From: Diplonema papillatum
Lineage: Eukaryota; Euglenozoa; Diplonemea; Diplonemida; Diplonemidae
Assembly: GCA_030068145.1 (NCBI GenBank)
Contig: JAPJBO010000029.1
Span: 124,001-188,000 of the forward strand
DNA: 64,000 nt
Direction: 5' to 3'
The notes under the pieces are model-generated. The model worked only from the letters and a program-made list of their open reading frames with translations. It searched no databases and was not told where the DNA came from. Shown piece after piece: positions 33,501 to 43,909 of this stretch. Positions within the stretch are counted from its first letter, which is position 1; the number at the start of each line of letters is the position of its first letter. Both the position numbers and the translations under genes were made by a program.

Positions 33501-36500
33501 GCTTCCGCGTCTTCCTCGACGTCGCCCGTGGCTGGGGTGCTTGTGTTTGTGGTTGTACTTGTTAACCCCAGCTTGTCTAGTACTGTGCGAAGTCCAGACA
33601 TGGGTGTTCGAGCATCAACTAGTACTCTGCGCGCCTCGCTCACGTTCAACTCGCCTCGTAGTGCGGCCACCGTGTGCAGGAGACGGTCAACGTCGGCGGT
33701 CAGCTTCTCTGTTTCATTGGCTTTCGCGGTGGCCGCGCCGAGCTTGAACCGGAGATCGTTCTCCACATTCCTGGCGCGCCGGAGTGCCGCGTTGTCGGGA
33801 GCTGACGGCCCGGCCCGCGAGGAGAAGGCGTGGTGCACGTGCTCAAGGCGGGCGACGGTCGTTCTCGCTTTTTCGAGCGCCGAGTGGTCCTGCGCCTGCG
33901 CCTCGCGGGGGTGCTTCAGGCGGCGAACGGTTTCGTTCGCGTCGCACAGCGCTTGGGTCAACGCAAACTGCGCGTCGTCCGTCGTGTCCGAGGTGATGTA
34001 TGACAGTCCCGTCTCGAGTCGGCGAACCGTCTCTGCGGCATCCGACAACGCGTCTCGGAAAAACGAATGCAGGTCGGACGTGGAACTGGTAGGTGACGCC
34101 ATTGTGTGCTGTCGGCCTTGCTCCAGCCGTTGCACGGCTTCCCTTGCCACTTCGAGTGCTTTCCTCCCATCGAAGCCGCTGTTCCATCCGCGCGTCTCAG
34201 GCTGGGACGGCGTCGACGGCTGTGAGTAAGCGCTGCTTTTCCCCGTCTTCAAATCGTTTTCGACAGATTTCACTGCGGCCCGCGCGCCGAGCACCTCTGC
34301 TTTCGCTTCTTTCAGCTCTCGGTCTAGTTCTCGCACCGACGCCCGGAGTCGCGCTGTGTCTCTCTCCGCTTCTCTTTGCCTTTCGAGCTCCGCCACGAGG
34401 GCGTGTTCTCGTGCTTCGATGTGGGTTAGCTTGTCTTTCAAGTTCCGCGCTTCCGCGAGTACGCGAACTAGCTTTTCCTTTCCATCTGTTGCAGTACCAT
34501 CTAGTCCAGCCCAAGTCAAATCGACTCCCTCCAGAACGTCATCCAAGTGCACCGTACCCGCGGACTGCACGGTTTCGCGTAGGGTCATCTCTGTTTGAGC
34601 ATTGGACAACAGGTCCTGCACGTGGCGTAGCTCGCGTGCCAGGCTATCCGCCCGTTGTTCTTCGGCCTGCGCTTTGGCCGTCACGAAGCCAAGGTCGGTG
34701 CGCAGCTCGCTTTCCGCGTCTCGGCACCTGGCGGCTAGTGCCCGCGCCTCGTCCGCATCGCTACGCAGCTTTTGCATCTGGACATTCTCAGCTTCTGACT
34801 GGCGAGAGAGACCTGCGGGAAGCGCGACGGCAACGGCCAGCTCCGCCTGAACTTGCTCCACAAGTGCTTCCAAAGCATCAACTCGGCCAGCCTTCGCCTC
34901 CGACAAGCCTAACAGCAAACGGAGCTCGTTCTCTCGAGTTCTCGCTTCTTCGAGCTTTCTTTCCGTTTTAGCTAGGTCTGCCACAACGCGCTGGAGAGCA
35001 AGGGAAGGTCCGTCACGATCACCTGCAGCGAGTTCGTTTCTCAACTCGTCGACGGCTTCCTCCAGTTCTCGACTCGTTTCTTCCCGATCCTTTGCGGCTG
35101 CCAGCTGTTCCCTCAACTCGCGTTCCTTGTCGCTCTTCCTTCGAATCACTTCGTGGCTCTCGCGTATCTCTCCCAGCGCACGACTCAACGCAGCGTCCAC
35201 CTGGCTTCCGTTTTCACTTCCCTTCAACACTGCGATGACCTCTTCGAGAGCGCGCACTCGGTCCGACGCTTCTTCCCAACCGTTAATTTCGCTTCGCAGG
35301 GTTACCTCGGTCAGCGACGACTTTTCGACGACGGCTTTCAGCCGCTCCACCTCAGACAACGCGCTGTTCAGAGCTGCCTGGTCGGAGCCGGCCACAGAGA
35401 GTTCCTCTTTTGTGAGGGCGTGCCGCAGTTCTCGCTCGAGTTTGTCCGCAGCCAGCTCCGCTCGCTCGGCCCGAGATCGGAGGGTCCCGACTTCTTCCCG
35501 CAGGGCATCCTCCGTTTTTCGGGCAGCTGACAGCGCCTCCCGGGCTTCCGAGGCCCGAGACACGGCTTGCAAGAAGACAACTCGATCTTCGACGCTCGCA
35601 CTGCCGCTGCCGGATTCCCTCCTGGCAGCCACGAGCTCACTCTGCAAACGAGCTACCCGCCGCTGCAACTGCTCGGCGAGTTCCGCGTTTCCTTGACTCA
35701 CCCCGAGGTCCTTTCGCAGCGAGTTTTCGACGTCCCGTGCACGGTCGAGTTCGGCGAGAGCGCGGTTTAAGGTGTGTAGATCGGCATTTCCTTCCCCGAC
35801 TTGCGACAGTCCCCGGCTCAATTCCATCTGCAGCCTGTCTGATCGAGCCTCGGCCTCCGCCGCGCGGTTGGCTTTAACCCTGGCAGCGCTGAGTTGAATT
35901 CTTAAGTCGTTCTCCCGCTCGCGCAACTTCTCCAATTCTTTCCTCGCGCGGCCAACCTCCTCCAGTGCTTGCACCAAGGCAGGATTGCCCGTTTCACCAG
36001 TTGAGGTTCGTGGCACAGCGCCGGAGGAACTGGACGACCCTCGGGGTCGGGTCAGCTCGATTTGAAGCTGGTCGACTTGGCCTTGCAGCCAATCGGCGCG
36101 TTCTGCCTTCACCTTCACCGCCGCCAGCTCACTTCGGAGTATTCCTTCCACCTCGCGGGCTCTGTTCACTTCTTTTTTGTTTTCGGTGGCATCGGTGAGG
36201 GCTCGTTCGAAAGCTCGCCTCGCGTCTCCTTCCGGTGAAGACGCCGTCAACGACTCCGTAAGTTCCCGCTGGAGCTGGTCGACCTGGTCCGCCAGGGACT
36301 TCGCGTGGCCGGCTCTCGCTTTGCTCGCTCCTAGTTCCATCCTGAGGTTGTTTTCAGTTTCTCGGGCTTCGGCGAGCAACCTTTTGCTCTCCGCCGCGTC
36401 AGCGGCGGCTTTCGCGAGGGCAGCTCTCATTTCTTCGTGCGAATCCAACGATACAGTCTCGTTCAACTCGCGTTGCAGGTGATCAACCTGCGCTTCATAC

Positions 36501-39500
36501 TCCGCTGCGCGCTCTGCTTTCACTTGCAAAGCTCCCATTTCTGTCCGCAGGGCCCACTCCGAGTCGCGTGCTTTGGTTGCGTCCTGCCTGCTTTCTGCCG
36601 CGTCCGCAAGGGCTCGCTCGATCGCTGCACGAGCTCGCTTGTCGTCCCCCACCGGCAGTGCGTGCATCGAGGCTTTTTTCCCTTCCAGCGAGGTTTGCGA
36701 TGGAGACCCGTACACCGCGTCCCGTCGCAACTGCCTGGCTTCTTCCTCCAGGTTGTCCAACCGCTCAAGTTTCGCCCTCGCAGCACCCAATTCCGTTCGA
36801 AGTTCGTTCTCCACCAGCCGTGCTTGGGCGAGTGATTCGTTCAGGCGGCCGTCCTCTCGGGGGGCCTCCCGCGCGGCGTCCTCGGATGGGCCGCCAGACC
36901 GCAGGGCGTGCGCGAGTTCGCTTTGCAGCTGGCGGACCTGCGCATCCAGAACGGCAGCGCGCTCCCCTCGCGCCCGCTCGGTGCCCAGCTGTTCGAGGAG
37001 CTCGCTTTCCGCCTGGCGGGCGCGCGAGAGGGCGCCCGTGGCGTCGCGGGCCTCGGCAAACGCTCGGCTAAGAAGCAGCTGCGAGCCGTCGGCGGAAGCG
37101 TCGGACGCGAACCCGGCGGCGGCGGCGTCGCGCTCGAACCGCGCGATTTGCGCTTCGAGGAGCGGCACTCTCGCGGCAGTCGCCTTCGCGGCGCCGAGCT
37201 CGCAGCGGAGCTCGTTCTCGGCCTCGCGTGCCCGCTGGCTGTCGGCGACCGCCCTCGCGATCGCAGACCGGTCGTTCGACGCGGAGAACGAGCCGTTCAG
37301 CTCGAGTTGCAGGCGGTCCACCTCGCTTTGCAGGACGCCCGCCCTGTCCGCGCGCGCCCGAGCCGCGCCCAGCTCGGAGCGAAGCTCGTTTTCCGTGCAC
37401 CTGGCCTCCTTCACCGCCCGGCGCAGGTCTTGCATTTCGGCGCTCCGGTGGGCCGAGGCTTCGTCTAGGCTTCCCCCGGGGGGCGACGCCGTCAGGGCGG
37501 CGACCAGCTCCCGTTGCAGGTCGCCCACCTGCGCCTCCAGCAGGTCGGCGCGGTCGCCCCGCGCCTTCGCGCCGCCGAGCTCGACCCGCAGCGCGTTCTC
37601 AACCGAGCGGGCAGTTTCGAGGTCAGCCATTGCTCGTTGCAACGCGGGGTTGTCCTGCTCCGAAGGCGTGTCGTCGTCTTCGCCTACGCGCGAAAGGGCC
37701 TGCGAGAGCTCTTTGCGGAGGTCTTCGACGCGGGCTTCCAACGTGCTCGCCCTGTCCGCCTGGACGCGGGCTGCGCCGAGGGCGTCGCGGAGTTGGTTTT
37801 CCCGTTCGCGGGCGTCGTCGAGGTCGTTGCGCGTCCTCGCGAGGGCGAGCGGGTCGTCGCTCGCCCGCCGCGGCGAAGCGGCGGCCGCCAGCGCCTCGGC
37901 GAGTTCCCGGCTGAGGGACGCCGCCTGCCGCTCCAACTCCGGGCAGCGGTCGGCCTGCGCCCGCGCAGCGCCCAGCTCCTGCCGGGCGCGCAGCAGCTGC
38001 TCCCGGAGCTCTCCGTCGCCGTCTGCCCCGGCCGACGTGTTCGAAGCCCGCCGGTTCGCGCCCGTCAGCTCCCGCTGCAGCCGGTCGACCTTCTCGTCCA
38101 GCCCCGCCGCCCTCGAAGCCGTGGCCTGGGCAGCCCCCAGCTCCCCGCGCAGCTCGTCTTCGACCCGGCGCGAGCGCTCGAGCGCCTCGCGCAGGTCCCT
38201 CGCCTCCTCGAACGCCCGCTCCGCCGTGAACTTGTCCGCCGCGCCGGCGGAGGCGGCCGCCAGCTTCCGCAGCGCCACCGTCAGGTCCTTCTGCAGGCCG
38301 GCCGCCCGTTCTTCCAACGCGTCTGCGTACTCCGCCCGAGCGAGCGCAGCGCCGAGGTCGGACCGCAGCTTGTTCTCGATCTCCCGCGAGCGGGCGAGCT
38401 CGCTGCGCAGGCGGCGAAGCTCGGCGGTGTCGGCCCCGTCGTCCGACGGCCGCCGCGCCTTCGGCGTGCCCCGCAACGCGTTGTTGACCTCCGCCTGCAG
38501 CCGCAGGACCTGTTCGTCGAGACCGTCGGCCCTCACCGCCTTCGCGCGGGCGGCGCCGAGGTCGATGCGGAGCGCGTTCGCCTCGTCGTGTCCCCGCCGC
38601 AGGAGGTCCCGCAGCTCCTTGATCTCTTCCAGGGCCCGCTCCAGCGGCGCGTCGGCCGAGTCGCGGGAGCCCCGCCGGCTCGCGCCGGCAAGCTCGCCCT
38701 GCAGCCGCGCCGCCTTCTCTTCGAAGTGCGCGGCCAACTCCGCCTTCGCCCGGAGAGCCCCCAGCTCTCCGCGCAGCTGGTTCTCCGTCGCCCTTGCCAG
38801 CTCCGCCTCGGCCTTCGCCTCCGGGTCCGTGGGTGAGGGCCCCCGGCGGAGAGCCGAGTTGAGCTGCTGCTGCAGGTCCCCTGCTTTCGCCTCCGCGGCG
38901 GCTGTCCGCTCGGCGAGCGCGCGAGCGGTGCCGAGCTGGCTCCGGAGGTCGATTTCCTCCGCGCGCGTCATCGACGACGCGGCTTCGCTCTGCCCGCCGG
39001 TGTTGACGCGCAGATCGGGCGCGCGGCCCCGCCTGCCCTGGCGCAGCGCCGCGTTCAGCTCGCGCTGCAGGCGGTTCGCCCGCGCCTCCTCCGCGGCCGC
39101 CCGCTCGGCGCGCACGCCGGCGGCGCTGAGCTCAACCCGCAGGCCGTCCTCCACGGCCCTCGCCTCCCGCAGCGCCGCGCGCAGCTCCTCGACCTCCCGC
39201 GGCATCGCCTCCGCGGACGGCACTTGCGAAACGACGCTGCCCAGGGATTCCTCCGCCTTCGCCTTGTATTCGCCGAGCGCCGCGGCGAGGGCTGCCTCTC
39301 GTTGCCGCGAAGCGTGTAGCTCGGTCTCCAGCCGTTGGACGTCGTCGAGCAGCGGTGTTCCGGCCGAGCCGCCAGCGAGGGCCCGCTGCAGGTCGGAAAC
39401 CCGGCGCTCGGCGGCTGCGAGGTGTCCAGCTTGCGCCTCGAGGGAAGCCACCTTGCCCATGAGGACGCACTTCGCGCCCTGCGTCCTGCGGAGCTCGCGG

Positions 39501-40258
39501 CGCGCGTCTTCGAGGTCGCCCGCGAGTTTTTCGTGCCCGCCGCTCGCCGGCTGCTGCCGCAGCACCTCGCTCCGCTCGGCCTCCAACCGCGCGAGGCTTT
39601 CCTCTGCCCGGTCAACCCGCTCGGCGCGGCCGCGGAGGGACCCCACGCGGTAGCTGAGGTCTGCCTCTTTTTCTCTCAGGGCGCGGATGGTCGCCCTCTG
39701 CTCCCGAACCTCGTCCGCCAGGCCTTCCCCGGGCGGTGGAGACGCGGCGGCGTGCTGCGCGCGCACGCGGGCCCGGAGCTCGTCGGCTTCGTCCTCCGCC
39801 GCTTCGACTCTCGCGGCGACCGTTTTCGCGGCTTCCACCTCACCGCGGAGAGTGTCCACCTCGGCCTGGGCCTCCCGCAGGGCAGCTTCGGTTGCGCGAA
39901 GGGCGTTGCTCTGCAGGGTGGCGTCGTCCCGCGCGGCCGGCGGCCACGGGCGCTCCATCAGCCCCGACTCGCTGAGCGGCGAGAGCACGCTGTGGGTGGC
40001 CCCGGAGAGCTCCAACGCCTCGCGCCCGCCCTGCTGCCAGCCGACGCCGCCGCCGTGGAGCACCGCTGGAAGCGGCGGTCCCTGCCGCTTCTCGCTGGAG
40101 TGGCTCAAAAAGCTGCTAGGGCTGCTCGCGCTGCTGAGCAGCGTGTCGCCGCGGCGGGTCGGCGAGTCGAACGCGCGCCGCACAGCTCCTTCCTCCTCCG
40201 CCTCGATGGGCACCGTCTTGCTCAGCCGGTCCACGTCCTCGGACAAGGAACTGCCGCC
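27562..40258 (-). CDS. Giant gene, exon 3: 4,232-codon coiled-coil exon
   Basis: A single open exon of 12,697 bp, entered in phase 0 after acceptor cttctgacag and left in phase 1 at gaag|gtatgt. The first in-frame start-like codon, at 40,246, is TTG rather than ATG, and a stop lies just upstream, so this exon is internal. N-terminal part (to about 39,250): Ser/Pro linker, then heptads. From about 39,200 to 32,000: about 30 tandem copies of a 79-residue coiled-coil module (listed separately). From 32,000 to 30,700: irregular coiled coil with cysteine scattered late. From 30,680 to 30,270: polar Ser/Thr/Gln linker with SQTD and TQTD words. From 30,230 to 27,700: repeats of a short helical module with an LG..FF core, separated by short coiled coils. 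No membrane segment or enzyme motif is visible. The whole is acidic and Ala/Glu/Arg/Leu-rich. Length far exceeds ordinary golgins or myosins. Function unknown. Confidence 0.9.
27700..30230 (-). repeat. Short helical LG..FF modules (first block)
   Basis: At least seven copies of a roughly 42-residue module are spaced through this block. The shared pattern is a helix ending in (L/V)xxxLG, then 4-6 residues and FF (or IF, VF, FI) with xxL, a polar turn, and a second helix (L/I)xxLAxxVL(A/S)G. Examples are LKGQLGAAVADDFFKTF, LHKDLGAAKANGIFDRL, VEEELGPDRSSHFIVSL and LEDTLGLSTTDEFFTAL. I do not recognise this as a named domain. The same module continues in the next exon. Confidence 0.75.
32000..39200 (-). 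repeat. About 30 coding copies of a 79-residue ELGAA coiled-coil module
   Basis: The core ENELRxELGAAxAKAxRA followed by LExxVxxLQxELxxAL recurs about 30 times at an average spacing near 235 bp. Between cores lie variable Ser/Pro/Gly-rich linkers and an upstream ALxxARxxE helix. Copies are diverged from one another at protein and DNA level, unlike the nearly identical arrays elsewhere in this gene, so this is an old array. Conserved Gly after the Leu in ELG would place a regular kink or pause in each coil, which is inference. Confidence 0.88.
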
Positions 40259-40316
40259 CTGTCAGAAGTAGTATTTCATTCCTCCGTGGTCTAAACCGTG
40301 GTCGTTTTTTTTTTTT

Positions 40317-40553
40317 GGGTAAGGTGCCTTAGGGGACTAGTCCCAATGTGAAATGTGCCCTTAGGGGACTAGTCCCACTTGAAAATTGTTACCTTGACTT
40401 TTGTCAGGGAAATGCACTTAGCAGATTTTGAGCAAATTTTGGAAATTTTCATTTTTTCCAGATTTTTGCAGATTTTGGCCATTTTTGCCGATTTTTCCAG
40501 ATTTTTGCAGATTTTGGCCATTTTTGCCTATAGTCCCCTAAGGCACTTTTCCC
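40317..40553. mobile_element. 237-bp MITE-like element in a T run
   Basis: The ends match as inverted repeats: left GGGTAAGGTGCCTTAGGGG, right (complement) GGGAAAAGTGCCTTAGGGG. T runs flank both sides (40,305-40,316 and 40,554-40,562), so an 8-bp all-T duplication is possible. Inside are two copies of CCTTAGGGGACTAGTCCCA, each carrying the palindrome GGGACTAGTCCC, and two direct copies of a 36-bp AT-rich segment containing GATTTTGGCCATTTTTGCC. It encodes nothing. Confidence 0.6.
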
Positions 40554-41019
40554 TTTTTTTTTATTTGTAATGCCTGGGCCATCACCTTTCACCGTGGAAA
40601 ACACTTCGCCGGGAAAGGCACTTCGAACTGAAATTTCGGGGGGGGGGGGGGGGCAGCGGGCGTGTTCTCTCTCACGTTGTCGGCAAGCACCATTTTTCTA
40701 GCTCTTCCCCTCGATCGCGCCCGCCTGGCTTCCGTTTGCGCTGAATAGTTTGTCCCTGGAAGCGCTTCCCAAGGTGCCGACGCTCCGTGTGCCAGGACAA
40801 AAAAAACGAGCGAAAAGGTTAGGATATATTGGGTGCGTCTGCGACGCGTTCTAATTGGGGACACGCGTGAAGAGACGGAGCCAGACTAGTTTTGTGTTAC
40901 GTGCGGACAAGAAAAAAAAGAACGGGAACGAAACGTTTTTTCTGTGGTTCCGACGATCCCGTCTGGGCGTACAGATTGGCCTCTTTCGACCTTTTGTTTG
41001 TTTGCGAAGTCCAGCTTAT

Positions 41020-41250
41020 CGTGAACGTAAATTTGCATCGCTGGGAGTTACATTTATCGTACCTCCGAGATCTCTTGCTTTAGCCAAGTGGCCCACTTTG
41101 TGGTAGTAGTCACCTAGTGACTAATGCATCAGCCACAGCTAATCTCAAACTATTACGGTGTGCCACAGTACGCTATGGCTCTATCACGGTCCATTCGGAT
41201 CCCCTGGAACTTCATAGAAATGCTTGGCTGTCTACAACGATACACCGTGG
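41020..41250 (+). repeat. Dispersed repeat A, left copy (about 225 bp)
   Basis: It matches 48,868-49,020 plus 49,467-49,532, in the same orientation, from GAACGTAAATTTGCATCGCT to GGCTGTCTACAACGAT. Relative to the right copy it has a small insertion near 41,100 and lacks the 445-bp block at 49,022-49,466. No coding potential is seen. Confidence 0.8.
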
Positions 41251-41835
41251 TCTATCAGGGGGAGGCGGCTCACCGCCAGGAGGCAAGAAACGTTTTTCGC
41301 TTTTGCTCAACATTGGTTGGTTCGGATTGAATCCCTCGAAATAGGCGGGTCACACACACCGCAGGTCGGCGACGTCGGCCGGCGTTGTTTGCTTTCGTTT
41401 TCTAGCACGTGTCCCATTCTTGTGGGGCTGTCTAGCACTGTCTCTTCTTGACGGGCAATAACATTCGTTCTCGAGCTGTGCATTCGCTTCTTCGCAAGCT
41501 CCTCGGTAAGGGGGCCGTGAGGTTTGTCGACGGGTCTAACTATTCTGGAAATAGCCGGAGGGCCGCCCGGTGCATATTTCGACGGAGGCCCGAGGGGGAA
41601 CACCTTCACTCCTCTGCGTAGGCAGTCCCAGACCGGAGCCGCTCTCCGACCCTGGGTTCCCAACGATCTGCAGTCGTGCGTGCCAAGCTTCGTACGTGAC
41701 CTGCCCACCCTGCACGCGATTGCTTCTACGGGTGAAGTAGTACGTCGGCACGAGGGTTCACCACGCCCTCGCACCCCAGAAACAGTTGCAGCTGCAAAGG
41801 TTCTGTGTTTCCGACACTTTTCTTGAACGCATTGT

Positions 41836-41935
41836 GCCCGGCACTAAACCCAGATGTACCTCGTCGGCTCCAAGATTACGCAACGAGCGGCCTCCTCGAG
41901 TGTTTCCTACAAAGCTGGTGCTTCTCTCGAAAAAA
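41836..41935 (+). repeat. LSU-tail repeat, copy 1
   Basis: It shares CACTAAACCCAGATTCACC-like sequence, CAGCCTCCTCAAGTGTTTCC-like sequence and AAAGC(T/A)GGTGCTT with four other places in the window. It is diverged in the middle and followed by an A-rich tail (gaaaaaagaaaatgg). Confidence 0.6.
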
Positions 41936-42935
41936 GAAAATGGACGAATGTTCCCTGGTGGATTCATTGCTGGGCTTCCGCTGTCGCTGGCAGGCTGCGC
42001 AAAAACACTTTACAAATCTGTGGCTGCGCGCTATCACTGTTTGTTCTTCCAGCCCATTCTCGGAGCGCTGCCGCGATCTGGGCAGACGATCTACGGGGGG
42101 GCAGTCTTTGGCTTCTTCGAGGTTCCCTGCTTTCCTGGGGCAATCCTGGGGTAAGCACACAAGCATCGGAACTACATACTGCCTTTCTTATCCCGCTTAT
42201 GCCGTGTACGTTCATATAATCAGGCTGTGCTATCGTGCTTAGTCCATCCTGTTGATGGATGATCCTCTCAAACGGGAACGCTGCACTCGCTTTTTTAAAG
42301 GTTGAAGTTCGCGTGAGAATCCGGGATTTTAGAGTCTCCGGGTGACCTTCGTCAAATGGGTTCTTTTAAGCAAATCCGTATTAGGGGGGGGGGGGGTTCA
42401 GCGCTCTTGTTAAGGATCAGCCACTTTGGCCGGATGGCCGGATAAACCAGACCCCCCCCCCCCCCCCCCTCTACAGTGCAGTTGCCTTGGAGGCTGGGTG
42501 GTCAAATTCTCTAAGGTGAAATGGTCAAAATTCCCTGCCAAAAGTGGGCCCACAAAAATTTTCCAAAGTGTGGTATTTGGGGTATTTGGGGCAAATAATA
42601 AAATCCTCACTCCTATGCTTGTGTCTGTCACTCTCGTCCTCCGCTCCTGCTCTGCTTGCCGCGCGCAGTATAGTTGGAGCAAAAGGTGAAGCCAGAAAGC
42701 TGTTAATCTTGCTGCTGACCACATGAAGTGGTGCAGCAAGCTACTTTGTTCCTCTGGACGGATTGGGAGCGGCAAACCTGTCGTTCGGATTATTATTAGT
42801 CTTCAAAGAAACAAGTTTCTTTTCCTACAAAAAAAAATTTTTTTTTTCTGACCGCCCACCGTGGTGACCACCTTAGAGTGTGACAGGTAGCGTCTCCCCC
42901 CTCCACAGTGAAAATAGCCTGGGGGGGGGGGGGGG
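41936..42935. other. Intronic stretch with long G and C runs
   Basis: No gene is seen. It contains a G run near 42,386, a C run of 20 or so near 42,452 and a G run at 42,921-42,935 that abuts the hAT-like element. Short words such as CTTGTTAAG(G/A) recur on both sides of that element (42,405 and 48,682), suggesting debris of related insertions. Confidence 0.5.
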
Positions 42936-43655
42936 CAGGGTGTTTATTAAGATTTGGCCTAACCCGTAACATGTAACAAGTGCGGGTGGTGGGGGGGGGG
43001 GGGGACCCCCCCCCCCCCCCCCCCTCCTGCATGGCTGGCAGGTCACCCGGTGTCAAGCGACCGACTCCGCAACTGCCGCTGGCCAGGTCAGGCTGGCACG
43101 AAGGAGTTACGGAGGGCGGCAGCTTGGGCAAAGCCGACTTTGCGGAGGCATTCAACGGACGACGATCTGTCGCAGTGGACACAAGGAGCTGAGCCCTGCG
43201 CTCTTCCCAAAAACGCCAAGCAGCTCCTTTCGCTTCGCTGCGAGGTTATCCTTACCCTAATCTTGGCATCCGCGGAGTGCCCGTCCCGCGAGCGCTGTTC
43301 CAGAAACGGGCTAAAAAAACAAGAGTCGAGGGCCGAGGAAACCTTTCGGTATTTAGTATGTACACTAAAACAAGGATTAATCATCTCTGCTCTCGGTAGC
43401 TATTTATTCCCGCAGGGAGCCTGAGATACAGTAAATACACAACAACAAACATGACGGATGCCGCCTTCTTCATTGAAGCTGTTGCAGACGGCACGTTTGG
43501 AGAGTGCGTTGAATGGAGTGAGGAAAGGGTGCTTGCTCGTATCCGCGACTTGCGTGGTTCACAAACACAGGACGCGCAAGCCTTTCAGGCTGAGCTTGCT
43601 GCCGCAAGCAACCCAAACTTGGGAATTAGCTCCAACAACGAAGGAGTGAAATTCT
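42936..43655 (+). repeat. Left inverted arm of the hAT-like element
   Basis: About 720 bp that matches the complement of 47,908-48,639. It contains a G-run/C-run hairpin (about 42,992-43,023), a copy of an internal transposase segment (43,189-43,307), and the start of the transposase frame (ATG at 43,451) to about codon 69, after which the match ends. The truncated frame then reads into non-homologous codons and stops near 43,777. Confidence 0.85.
43189..43307 (+). repeat. Transposase fragment copied into the arms
   Basis: About 119 bp here (and its complement near 48,260-48,376) nearly equal 45,038-45,155 inside the transposase gene, from CTGAGCCCTGCGCTC to GCGCTGTTCCAGAAAC. There are a 1-base and a 2-base indel and about two substitutions. 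In the left arm it has the same strand sense as the internal copy. Confidence 0.9.
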
Positions 43656-43765
43656 GTGTGTGGCACGACAAAGGAGTTACGGAGGACGGCAGCTTGGGCA
43701 ATGCCGACGTTGCGGAGGCATTCAACGGACGACGATCTGCCGCAGTGGACACAAGGAAGGATGGG
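43656..43765 (+). repeat. Subterminal duplication next to the left arm
   Basis: This segment repeats 43,098-43,186 (from GGCACGA(CAA)AGGAGTTACG to GCAGTGGACACAAGG) in direct orientation with about 6% differences. It fills the joint between the left arm and the 3' flank of the transposase gene, suggesting a repaired break. Confidence 0.8.
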
Positions 43766-43909
43766 ATACTCGCGTAGTGTACCAGCAAGCTGCCACAGCA
43801 CGTGCAGTGGACCGGAGAGGTCTTCACGGAACAGGAGGGGGATTTCCACTTTGGCATACCAAATCATCAAAAGGCCGGTTGTTCCTTCATGCGAAGCCTT
43901 CGTGAGTGC

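Noticed and set aside
40244-40246. TTG as translation start of a separate 4,246-codon gene
   Set aside because: Not an ATG. A consensus acceptor (cttctgacag) lies 12 bases upstream in the correct phase for exon 2.
43451-43777. Second transposase gene on the plus strand
   Set aside because: It is only the first 69 codons, copied by the inverted arm, followed by unrelated codons and a stop.
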